From assembly GCA_000467715.1 (NCBI GenBank), contig AJFK01000769.1:1-64000 (forward strand): a DNA stretch of 64,000 nucleotides, read 5' to 3'. The translations under genes and the position numbers were made by a program. Below the pieces are notes generated by a model. The model did not search any database and was not told the origin of the DNA. It saw only the letters and a program-made list of their open reading frames with translations. Shown here in pieces: positions 36,132-47,101 of this stretch (position 1 is the stretch's first letter; every line of letters begins with the position of its first letter). The DNA is from Hysterium pulicare CBS 123377 (Eukaryota > Ascomycota > Dothideomycetes > Hysteriales > Hysteriaceae).

Positions 36132-37907
36132 GGCACAGCTTTACAGTTTGTCAAAGGAAGTGAGAGCCTGCTGGACAAGTGAAAAGAGAAAAGACCACAT
36201 CGACCACATAATTACCTGTGCGTTGGATTTACTCCACGACGAGCGGGATCAGGTAGACACATCTAACGTGGCTGCTGAATACGGGAGGGATATAGTTGGG
36301 AGGAGAGATGCCTTTTACTAGTAACATTTTTGCTTTGAGCCCGTATTCGGGGGCTAACACCGGAACCTAGTCTTAGTGCCGGGAAATGGACTTGAGGCCT
36401 CATACGAAGGTTATATCAGCTACACTCGCGAAGGCCCTTACTTTCCGAGCAGCCAAGCAGAGGGCTGGACTACCACAAGTCGCTGGATATTCGAGGATAG
36501 TGTCCCTATAAACATCTCAACTCAAAGCAAATCTGTCATACATATCAATCAATTCGGATCCACTTCAGATTGTGGAGCCACATCTTGAGCAAAGTTTCGT
36601 TTCAATTCACCCGAGAACAGAGTTTGTGCAACCCCCACGCTGTCAGGAAACATTCCGGTCTGTGCGCAAGCGCTGGGCACTCTCTTCGCCTACCTATACC
36701 CTATTCTTGCTCCCGTCAACCGCCATTCTTCAGCTCATCATGCAGAGTCCACGCCAGTCACAGCTATGCACCCAAGCATTCTGTATGTTTCCACCTCAAG
36801 CTTCTCCGCCAATCTGATCCATTCAGCCTTGCCAGTGGCGCCGCAACCCTACTGTGAACTGGTTCTTTCTGCATGCAGAACATTTAACATGCAAGGCTAT
36901 GGTCTTCATAAGGACTGCCCTCGGGCCCTCACTCTGCACCACTCGTTCAGGCGTGTTGTGCTGCGATCAGTGCTACATGTCATAATGTAGACGACGAGAA
37001 AGAAGCTCAATTTATCCCAGTGCAGTGGGGTGTTGTTAGTTGGAACGCAGAGGAAGGAGTAGGGCATTGTTGCTTCACTACTGCATACGATGTCGCTCAT
37101 CTGATCCCCGGTCATAAATATGCATAACACCTTTCGCAGATTTCGCCAATAGAAGCAAACGCGGATAGAGACCGCATCTTCAATGAGTTTCCTTCAAAAC
37201 GCTGCGTCTCGCGCTCGCAATCCTGAACTCTGATGCTTCTGTTAATCCTTAACTTTGTTTTTTGACCTGCCATTTAGTCTACTGCCCTACCCTCCAGCCC
37301 AGAGTTTGATACACCATCACTTCGTCTTTCACCTTAATAATCTCTCAAGTATCGCCCTCATATCTAGCCCGCGGAACTAATCCCGCGCCATCACTGCATT
37401 CACCCTCGCTCAACAACGGTGAATGCATCCCCTTGCCCCAGAGCCAAGGCCGCGCTATGGCCAACTACCCTCGCACCTCGAAAACTCGCATCTGGGCCTC
37501 AGTAATCAACGCTTTTTTATTCCATTACCGGATTAGGAAGGTTTTTGGTAGGAGGGTGCCTGAGGCCACTGTTTGCCGTCACACTCCCACGATACTCCGA
37601 AGCTAAGTTTTGGGCCTACATGTCCGCGTTTTCGTCGCCCTCAAGGCATTTATATCCGCCTGTAGTCTCTTATGATGCAAAAGCAACTGGTGAAGTCATG
37701 AGCACTGACGTATCTCTACATGCACCTGTTCACAGGAATGATGAGGCGAAACAGATTGGCCGAGAATCTCTGCTATAGAGTATGTGTATTACGGTATCGT
37801 GGTATCAATATTATGCCTTCCTTGGTCTTCTAGTCCGTCGAAGTTTTAGATCATTTAGTTTCTCCCAGCCATCCTTATATAGACGGATACCTCCAATCCC
37901 ATTACAT
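36132..37907. other. Intergenic with a strong hairpin
   Basis: This 1.78-kb gap contains several short open frames (36376-36588, 36572-36857, 37545-37778) that I cannot connect into a credible gene. A perfect 10-bp inverted repeat lies at 37395-37427. The right end is the 3' UTR of the RBR ligase. Confidence 0.5.
37395..37427. repeat. Perfect 10-bp inverted repeat (stem-loop)
   Basis: TGCATTCACC and GGTGAATGCA are exact reverse complements separated by 13 bases. The role is unknown; it could be an RNA stem-loop or a palindromic protein-binding site. Confidence 0.7.
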
Positions 37908-40027
37908 TCATTTAATTCTACTAGAATGATATTTGCAACTCCGCTTGTGTGCTGAATTTCCAATTTTTCTAATCTGTCCATACGGCGCCAAGCATATCCA
38001 ACAAAATTCATGCCGACATTTCGTACCTAAAAAAGGCAAGCCAGTTAGAAACACATAAAGGCTCAGAGTATCTTAGGTAACTCACAAGTCATATGATCAC
38101 ATCCCTCATTCTTCTCAATATTCCACCCACACTTCCCACTCTTCCCAGGACACTTTTTCGTCAATTTCCCAATCGCCTCAACACTCGCCTCCTCCTGTAT
38201 CCTCTGGTCTCTTTCCTTCCTCCCGCTCGTCCGATAATCGTAGTCTTCGCACGTCTCGCCCTCGTGCCATGTGTTCTCGTGGATGACGCAGATGCGGAAG
38301 CCGCATGCGACGCAGCGAAATATATTACCCTCGACGCCGGATTCGTGGATCTGGCCGGATTTGCAGGTCGCGGAGCGGCACCAGCGGAAGTTGGGGTCGT
38401 CGTTTAGGGCTTCGCGGGCGGAGAGTTGGTCGAATCTGAGAATTGGCTCATTGTCAGCCGCAGGTCGCATGAGGCGTTTTGTACGTGGAGAGGGGAGGAC
38501 TTACTTTGTGTATACTTCCGGAGCGGCGTATTGTTGCACATCAACGTGCTTCAATAACTCATTGCAACCTGATTCCGGACACTTGATCTCCTTCCATGAT
38601 TTGCTTTCCAATTCAGATGCTATCCATCCCTTGTAGCAATCTGCACATACTTGAGGCTCGTGTTCGCAGTTCATTAAAGCTGGGAAGTCGGGGATGGAGA
38701 TAGTTTCGCCACAGACGACGCAGTCACGCGTTCGTGGGCGGGCATTCTCTTGACGGATTTGCTCCTCCACTTCCTCTTGCAGTTGTCTTGCTATTTGCAT
38801 ATCTACTTCCTCTTGCCGGATATCATTGTAGGTTGGTAGACCCATTGTGCCGTGCTCCTCTTCTTGTTGCAGTTGTCGCGCGAGCTCTTCATCGGGGTCG
38901 TAGGCGGGAACGTCATGCGACCGCCAAGGTGAACTCGGAGCTGCTACAGCTTCATTCTCTTCTTGTTGAAGCTGCTCTGCTAGCTCGCGATCGAGATTTT
39001 CTTGAGTTGAGACACTATGAACATATCTTGATGGACTGTTGTTAGGTCTTCGTGAGGCGAGACGTAGGGCCTCTTGAAACGAGTCGGCCAAGGCGCGATC
39101 CACCTCTTCCTGAAAAAGTCCATGCTGAGAAAAATAAGGATGGTTTCCATCATGACGAGGCGAGTCGTCGGAAACTACAACTGGCCGTCTTCTTGAGCCA
39201 GACGGGCTAATTGGCGGAGATTCGAAGATGGTGGAGTCATCGGTATTGGATCGCTGCAAGTTGGGGATGGGAGACTCCCAAAGTGATTCCAGTGGTAATG
39301 CGTGATTTCGTCGGGTTGGTACCGTGATTTGAGAACGTGTACCACTCGGTTGCGGATTGGACCATTGTTGATCTAAGGAACTCTGACTGCCCCTCCGAGT
39401 GTTACTTGGAGAGTATTCCGGAAATGCGCCCGGCAGTCCGGGATACTCTTCAAGTGTTTGTGAGATAGTAGAGCGGCGTATGGGAGGACGTGACAGATGC
39501 CGGACACTCGAGGATGTGACTAGGCTCGGCGAAGAAGCAGCCGTCCTCGAATTAGGCGGAGACGGATCACTGCCAGCTGGTTTCCTCCTAACACTACTGC
39601 TGGAGAACAGGGAGGAAGGTGGAGATGTAGCAGAAGAGGTTGGACTAGTATTCCAGAAAGAATTTTCTCTGGGTGTGATGGTATTTGAGTCGGTGCTCAA
39701 GGTAGACAAAGGAGGAGACGCCGGAAATAAGGTGGGATTTGACGTGGCTATAGGGAATGGTTTAATTGAGGACCTTTTGAATAGACGACGAAAGCGTTTC
39801 TGTGGCTGCTCGGTTGGATCAACGTTACTTGCCTCCCAACTAGGTAGTGGTCCTGGCCCATCATACAGAGAATCGGGGGTGCCTGCTATTGATATTCCTG
39901 ATCTCTGTTGTGGTACGGGAAGTGGATCTTTTGAAAGAGGTATACCCTCTTCTTGGAGAAATCGTGCAGTCCGGGATCCACCAGGCTGGACTGAGGCCCC
40001 ATTTGACTTGGATTGATGAGAGCCCAT
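37908..40027 (-). CDS. RBR-type E3 ubiquitin ligase
   Basis: Three exons: 40027-38505, 38435-38086 and 38026-37908, giving 663 aa. RBR ligases pass ubiquitin from E2 to a RING2 cysteine and then to substrate. RING1 starts near residue 436 (CVVCGETISIPDFPALMNC), followed by an IBR (FRWCRSATCKSGQI ... FRCVACGFRICVIHE) and RING2 (KCGWNIEKNEGCDHMTC, completed across intron 2 by TKCRHEFCWICL). The Cys of GCDHM is the expected catalytic residue. Before RING1 lie four related acidic helices of the type DxELAxQLQQEE, which look like ubiquitin-interacting motifs. The start at 40027 gives MGSHQSK, an N-myristoylation consensus, so membrane anchoring is plausible. The middle is Ser/Pro-rich. Introns are 69 and 59 bp. 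The substrate is unknown. Confidence 0.93.
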
Positions 40028-41179
40028 CTTAGTCAGTCGTGCCAGCGTCAGCATGAGACCAAAGCGACGCGACTTTTGTGGCGTTGAAGGACCCGCGAAA
40101 GCTTCGAAACAACGACGAAAACGATAAAAAAAAAAGAGAATGAAGTTGAGAGTCGAAGAACGAGCAGGCTGAACCTCGTCCTTATCGAGGTCAGGCTACA
40201 TGTGACTGGACGCTGAGCCTTGAAGGGCAACTTGCCAGGCTGAAACCCTCAGGCAATGAGCCCCCATGCTGTGGGCCATACAAAAACAGTGGCTTCACGC
40301 GACGTGGCTGGGGGCATCCAGACCGATTACTGGGGTTCCAATAAAACGACGTCTTGCGTTTCCTATCGATAGGTTGGGGGCTTGGTGAGAAAAGTGATTA
40401 CTTCCCAACCATGACTTCGGGGCAGGACAGAATACTGAATAGATATATCCGAAAAGCCATTCAGGTTGCAGATGGCTAATTTCTGTCGCTCTGACTGAGG
40501 CATGTAGGTGAAATGGTGCACAGCCCAGGAGCCCTGCAGGCTATCCGTCGGCGCGTTCGAAAGGAGTTTAGGCTGTGTCAAAGCAAAACCTCCGACTCTC
40601 TCTTTCTAAGGTTCGTCGTCCCGAAGCCCATCTTCAACAGTCTGATTACATGGCAGTGTAGAAGAAGATGTTGGTAAAGCTCAACCACACGTAAGCGGTG
40701 AATTGTATTTGAAGCTCAGTTTTGGTTAAGTTCGTTTCTCTGATTTCTCGTTCGGCTTTCGTTGGTCAGAAGTGTAATCGAATACTCAGTATAGGGTCAT
40801 CAGCTTAGTGGTCTTGGACAAGATGGAAATATGGATTTCCAGAATGTTACCATGCCATTTTTGACCTGACGACTTGTCAATTTCGGAGTTGTGGCTGCAT
40901 TTATCAATTTCTTTCTTATCGGCCTACAAAGATGACTTGAGCTCGGCGACCGCCCTCAAAGCCAGTTGCCCTCTTTAAGGTGATGCGGAAAGTAGCATAA
41001 AGAGTATCACCTTGTTTTCAAAGACGGTATCTGACTCACCGCTTCCAGAGGGTGAGTTCGGCTCTTTCTTAGAATCAATCCAACCGCTTGCCCAAACCGA
41101 AAGCCAAGACAATTGTTTCTACTTCTCTAATCTTTGGTCGATCTCGTTCGTTCTCCCGCTCAAGACACCGCAACTCGCA
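40028..41179. other. Divergent promoter region, RBR ligase and SET gene
   Basis: These 1.15 kb separate two outward-facing genes and must hold both promoters. I see no recognisable gene or specific regulatory site. Confidence 0.5.
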
Positions 41180-43806
41180 ATGAAAGTGCAATCGGTAGCT
41201 AAAGCGACCGCAGAGGCATGCAAGCAGAGAAAGGCCGTCTACGAGAAGGCCTCTCGAATCAAAGGCAGCGCCGTCGACCGTCGTCCCAATCTAAGTGAAC
41301 TTACTTACCAGCTTAAGTACATACAAGATCACAATGCTCGTTGTGTTGCTGACAACAGACCGGTAAGAGGCTTCAGATCTCTTACAAATTCCATGCTTCG
41401 CTAACACCACCACAGTCACAAATCCATTATTACTTCATCACAAACCACTATCCGCCATGCTACAAGCCCATATCCGAGTTAAAGCCAATTCTCATCTCCG
41501 ACCTCAGGATCGAAACCCATCATCTAGAGTCGGCTCTTTTTGTGCGTGTGGTTGCGGGACCCGTCAAGGGCGGTGGTATGCTATATGTCGTGCAAGACGA
41601 ATGCGGAACCGCAGAGAGGCTAGTGTTCCACAACCAACCTTCATACATCCTCTTGGAGAACACAGCGGATACAGATTGCGTAGTCGCTATCAAGCAGCCC
41701 TACTATGAAATGATCAACAAAGGCATCTTCACTGTCAGAGTGGACCACGTATCCGACATCGTTTATCCATTGGAGAATAAAGATATACCTCGTGGTCTCT
41801 TGACCTTCCCGACCAAAACGGCCGAGCAATGGCGAGTGGAGGGAAACCAAGCTTTGAAAGATGGACACTACGTGAGAGCTACTCAATGGTAAGTCCTTTA
41901 GTAATGAAAATTTGGTGTAATAAGTCGTTGAATATGGCCCCCCTTTCCGATCCAATCAACAACAGACAGCTCTGCGGACGACAAATGTGTCGTCCGCTAA
42001 GGCCTAGATCTTAGACTCATACGACTAAGCTCAAACATCCCCAAGTCTCCTAATGTTTGTAATGGCTGCACTGACTTTGGAAGCTTTCGACAGGGCCTCG
42101 CGCAAGCACAAACCGGCATGGACGAACACCCTTTTCATTCCGGCTGCGCAGCTGCATTCCAGAAGACAGGACTATTTGAGCAAGCCTATCGTCACTGTGT
42201 TTCGGCACTATTGCTCGTTCCTGAGGATAAAGAAATGCTCCTTTGCAAAGCTGCCGCACTCTACGGAATGTCTAACTTCAGATTATGCGACATCACCCTC
42301 GATAAGTTGTTAGTTCTTGCTCCCAAACTGAAGGCAGCAAAGTTCTTGAAGAGGGGGACACAGACTCGGCTTCAAGAGCAAAATTCGGGCATCTATGACT
42401 TCGCCGCACTGTTCCGAAATGTCAGGGACGGAAAGACAAGGCTTCACCTGGCATCTTTTATCAAAATGACCGAAGTCAAAGAAACTGGTACGATTGGTCG
42501 CGGCCTATTTGCCAAGTATAGGCTTACAGCTGGCGACCTAATTCTATGCGAAAGTGCCTTGGTCCTCGCTGCGGAGGAAGATGAGTCGGTCATATATCAT
42601 ATTGCGGACCTTGAGAAGGGAAAGGAGCTTACTTCATTTGGACCATCCGCACTTCATGAAGCGATTGGGGAGGCGTATGGTAATACTTCTGCACGCCAGC
42701 GAATCCTGGACTTGCACGATGATGACTATCCAGTTCCCGAAGAGCAGAAATCTGTGCCTGATGGAGGAATCGTTCTGGACTCGTAAGTCCCAGTAATTGC
42801 CGGGCTGAAACTACATGTTCTAACCATTTTACTTAGCTTCCGTGTTCATCACATCGCGAGGATCAATAGCATGACGCATCACAATGGCCTAGCCAATGTG
42901 CGAGACGGAAAAGGGGCCGGTTTATGGGCACAGGCGGCATATGCAAATCACGCTTGCATACCGAACGCAGTGCACTCTTTCATGGGCGATATGCTGATAT
43001 TCCGAGCCGTTCGCGACATTGCTATTGGTGAGGAGATCACGATTTCATACGGACATACAATGGGAAACGTACATGAGAGGCGGGAGGCCCTTAAGAAAGG
43101 GTGGAATTTCTGTTGCGAATGCTCTCTGTGCAAACTCGAGTCCGATACTCCGGACGATATATTGGCTAAGAGACATGAAATGAACGAAGAATGGGAGAAA
43201 GAATATGCCACTTGGGCCAAACAGTTTCGCCTGTCACATTACACGTTCAAAAGCAACAAGGAATGGTCACGTGGCCCAGCTGGCTTGCTCGCACTCGAGA
43301 ATTTGATCAACAAACTTGAGGAGACTTACGACAAGGAGGCCTACGCGAACAAACCTAGACTAGCGGCCGCCTACCAGGGTTTCAGGATGATCGAACTAAT
43401 GCCACCAAAGACTTGGTTAGAGCAGACTTTGAAAGTTGCACTCGCCACGCTGAGGAACTTTGGATGGTTTACCGATGTCTCAGATTCCTCTGTACGGGTA
43501 AACAGAACCAACGCGGTCTCCCCCGAGCCTTATCCGGATCTGATTGTGCTAGTCCTGACTTCTGCGTGCAATTCCTGTTTTATGACGGGCCAAGAGGCTT
43601 TGAGTGAAGCGTTTCGGAAAGAAGCAGAGAAGACATTCGCTCTCTACTGCGCTGATCCAAATCGATTCAACCAACTGTACTATCCAGGCTATCCAAGTTT
43701 GTTAGGTGCGGAAAGTGCTGAGCAGGCGGGTCGGGATACAAGGGGTATATCTCCAAGCCAGCTGGCGGACTATGTCCTTAGAGATTTGGTTATTGACCGC
43801 AAGTGA
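41180..43806 (+). CDS. TPR/SET-domain protein (SMYD-like methyltransferase)
   Basis: Best model: exons 41180-41362, 41416-41888, 42030-42782 and 42837-43806, about 792 aa. The middle has TPR-like helices (WRVEGNQALKDGHYVRATQW; CAAAFQKTGLFEQAYRHCVS). The SET domain begins at the block TIGRGLFAKYRLTAGDLILC and contains the hallmarks NHACIPNAVHSF and GEEITISYGH. A Cys cluster follows (NFCCECSLCKLE), as in post-SET zinc sites. SET proteins with TPRs are lysine methyltransferases of uncertain target. Introns 1 and 3 are clean. Intron 2 (41889-42029, 141 bp) is suspect: the sequence at 41966-42029 reads as TPR-like protein in two different frames abutting at 42004, so either splicing skips it or a one-base loss has occurred. 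The SET core is intact. Confidence 0.83.
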
Positions 43807-44523
43807 CCCAAGACAGGGATTAGGCTGGTATTCTGGTATAGGTTCAACCACTCTTGACACTTTCTCGTCGGCGAGTGAACATGTCAATTTCTTTTTTCTT
43901 TGGTCCTACTTTATGGCCCTTATTCATGCAACAAGCTGATAGCTGGAGGGTGGGATTCTTAAGGATGGCAATTGACTAGAGTAACTTGATTAATACTGAA
44001 TGGAGATGTGTTAAATGAATGCTGAGTGTATAGTGGATGCCATACTTTGGTGTAGTCTGGGCTGCGTATCTACCTCGTGATGGCTCTCCTTGCTGTCTGC
44101 ATACACTGTTTGACCTTAATAATATACTCCTAGAGGAGTATCGAGTCTGTAGCGGACATCAAAACTGCCGTGCACGTAGCCTTCTGTTGTTATGTATACA
44201 GGAAAAATAAACCTGGAATTGACCGGATTATCACGCCCATTTGTGAGATGAAAGATGAATGGTTCATTTTTGCCGGAACGGTTGCCCGTTGTCAAGCGAA
44301 GCGCCCTAAAGTTTGTTCGTGTCAACAAACACAGCACATTTTTCATCTTCAATCTTCAAACTCCGTATTGCGCTGTCGCAAAGTATCAATGCCAACAGTC
44401 GGTAATGCTTGGTGTATTAGAATTCTCCCTGGCATATATTGAAAACCCTTTGTGCGGTGCAGCGACTGCAACCAGCAAACCCCCTGAACGGCACCTTTCT
44501 TCACACGCACTCGAATCGCCACT
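43807..44523. other. Intergenic, promoter of ERG4
   Basis: This 717-bp gap holds the 3' flank of the SET gene and the promoter and leader of ERG4; nothing else is recognised. Confidence 0.5.
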
Positions 44524-46430
44524 ATGACTGAACGAGTGACGCGCTCCAGGACGGGCAAGACCCCAAGGTCAGTCTTTACAGATAAGACGATAAGAGAGCA
44601 GTGCATATCGTCCTTGTGAGGCAGTGGCTGACGAGTGTCTGTGTACAGCAAGCCCTATAACCCCGGCTTCGTCGAAACACCTGGGCGCAAGCGTGGCTCC
44701 CGCAAGTCCACATTTCCCTCCGGCTTAGACGGCACGGACGACTCTACACCGGAGCCCTCCATAAAGCTCGAGGAACATTTGGAACACAAGCAGAATGGCT
44801 TCGCACAATCTAATGGAGAGCCCAAGACTGCGCAATCTAATGGACACGCGAATGGACACGCGATTGGCCTCGCGAATGGCGATGTCAAACCAACCGAATC
44901 TGAAGCCCAAAATCCCGAAATTGATACAAGTGGAGGAAGATTCGAGTTTGGTGGTTCCTTTGGTGTGAGCGCCATGATGGTCGGATTCCCGACGCTGATG
45001 TACTACATGTGGATTGGGGCAGTATTCTACGATGGCAAATTTCCCACTCCAGTCGGCGATGAGAGCTTAACAGACTTCTTACAGCACATGTGGTTTCTCG
45101 TTCGGACACAAGCGTACCCTCATCGACAGGCTTGGGCAATATACTGGGTTTTCATGATAGTGCAGATGACATTCTACATGTTGCTCCCTGGGATAGTTCG
45201 ACAAGGCAAGCCGCTTCCACACCTGGGAGGAAAGCAGCTGGACTACTACTGCTCGGCCGTCTGGTCATTTTATACTACCATCCTATTGGCGCTTGGGTTT
45301 CACTTCAGCGGCATTTTCAGCTTGTATACCCTGGTGGATGAATTCGGACCCATTCTGTCTGTCGCTATCATTTCCGGCTTTCTAGCATCCTTCGTTGCGT
45401 ACTCGTCGGCGCTAGTCCGCGGTGCTCAGATTCGCATGACTGGCTATCCTGTCTACGATTTCTTCATGGGTGCGGAGCTCAACCCACGCTTGTTTGGGAT
45501 CCTAGACTTCAAGATGTTTCTGGAAGTTCGCATCCCGTGGTTCATCCTGTTCTTGCTTTCTCTGGCTACTGCTACACGACAGTACGAAAGGTACGGATAT
45601 GTTTCCGGTGAAGTGTGCTTCATGCTGCTAGCACATTTCCTGTATGCGAACGCCTGCTCAAAGGGAGAGCATCTGATTATCACGACCTGGTATGTCATGA
45701 TATCTCCTTCGCATTCCGCTTGGTTGGCACTCCCGCATACTAATGCTTGCTAGGGATATGTATTATGAGAAACTTGGCTTCATGCTTATCTTCTGGAATA
45801 TGGCCGGAGTCCCTCTTTCATATTGTCACAGTACACTGTACCTTGCTTCCCATGAGCCTGAAACCTATCGTTGGCCTCGTTGGGCTCTTGCTTTACTCAT
45901 CACTTCCTATCTCTTCATGTACTACATCTGGGATACAACCAATAGCCAGAAGAATATGTTCAGACAAGAAGAAAGAGGTAATGGTCAGGTATTCGAGCGG
46001 AAGACTTTCCCATACTTCCGGTATGGAAGGATAAAGAATCCCAAGATTATTCCTACGAAAACGGGAGATAGCATTTTGTGTGATGGTTGGTGTAAGTCAA
46101 AATCAATGCTTTCTGTACATCAAACTCTGACGCTTCGCAGATGGAAAAGCCCGCAAGATCCACTATACGTGCGACCTCTTCTTCGCCCTTTCTTGGGGCT
46201 TGATATGCGGTTTCAAATCTCCATTTCCATGGTTTTATCCGATGTTCTTTTCGGTGATGATTGTGCACAGAGTAGCGCGTGACATCGAACGTTGTCACGA
46301 GAGGTACGGCGAGGCATGGGAGGAATACACACGACAAGTACCATACTTGTTCATTCCAGTGAGTTTGACCCTTTCAGAAATACTATCATTCAGACAAGAT
46401 GCTAACAGATATTCTAGTATGTTTTCTAAA
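44524..46430 (+). CDS. ERG4: Delta(24(24(1)))-sterol reductase
   Basis: Five exons: 44524-44567, 44649-45689, 45754-46091, 46141-46358 and 46419-46430, giving 550 aa. ERG4 performs the last step of ergosterol synthesis in the ER, reducing the C24(28) double bond of the side chain with NADPH. A hydrophilic Asn/Gly-rich N-terminus is followed by several membrane helices. The ERG4/ERG24 C-terminal signature is present: [38 protein letters not shown], then [20 protein letters not shown]. The final exon is only 12 bases (YVF plus stop), which completes the family-typical IPYVF end. Introns are 81, 64, 49 and 60 bp. The first exon ([14 protein letters not shown]) is short but splices in frame to SKPYNPGF. 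Identification is secure. Confidence 0.95.
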
Positions 46431-47101
46431 AATTTCATTGTCGAAATCTAGTATCGTAATACTATTTACACAACTCTCCTGGTCTTCTTAATTTTGTTTC
46501 TTGAGGCTTCAGCCGGGCTGGGGCAATCGACTTGGGTAGTGAAAATGTTTTGTTCAGTCTGGAAAAGTTTTGTCCTCGCAGGACGATGCAAGCTCTCATC
46601 ATAGCAGACATTTATTTCCGCACTTCACTGTAAAAATCTTCTCCGTTATATCACCTATTTTACTTGTAAATTCGGATGCTGTCAATCGGTCAGACATTCC
46701 ACACATTTTTGGGGCATAAACTTGGACGGTTGGCGTGGTACAGCAAGAAATGTAAATGTAATAGCTAAAGTAATACATCATTGTTCTGGACTTCAACTTT
46801 ATTTGCTTCCTTTCGTCAGGGTACCACTAAATATCATTTCGACGGAAGCCGTTTGACGTTAGGACGTTCATGGAATTGCTTTTAGTGCGCTCGCTTAGTA
46901 ACGCGGTCTCACGACCTCTTCCTTCATGCTTGTAGTTCATCTCTAGCTCTTCGAACTGTGCGGGAATGTCACTACGTTTACTCTACTCTGCAATGCTGCG
47001 GAGTCTCTACTTTATTGCTTGACTGAATGATTAGGGCTGTTAGGCTATCGGATCGTGTCTACTTAAGTCGTGAGCAACTTGATTGCTATAGTTTCGCTGA
47101 A
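46431..47101. other. Intergenic, AT-rich
   Basis: This 671-bp, locally AT-rich gap contains the ERG4 3' flank and the HET-gene promoter. No gene or RNA is recognised. Confidence 0.5.

Noticed and set aside
36376-36857. Two short plus-strand frames downstream of the coiled-coil gene
   Set aside because: They could not be joined to the upstream gene by plausible splice sites and show no recognisable motif.
39399-40016. 205-codon plus-strand open frame
   Set aside because: It is the antisense shadow of the RBR ligase N-terminal region, which has better codon and domain support.
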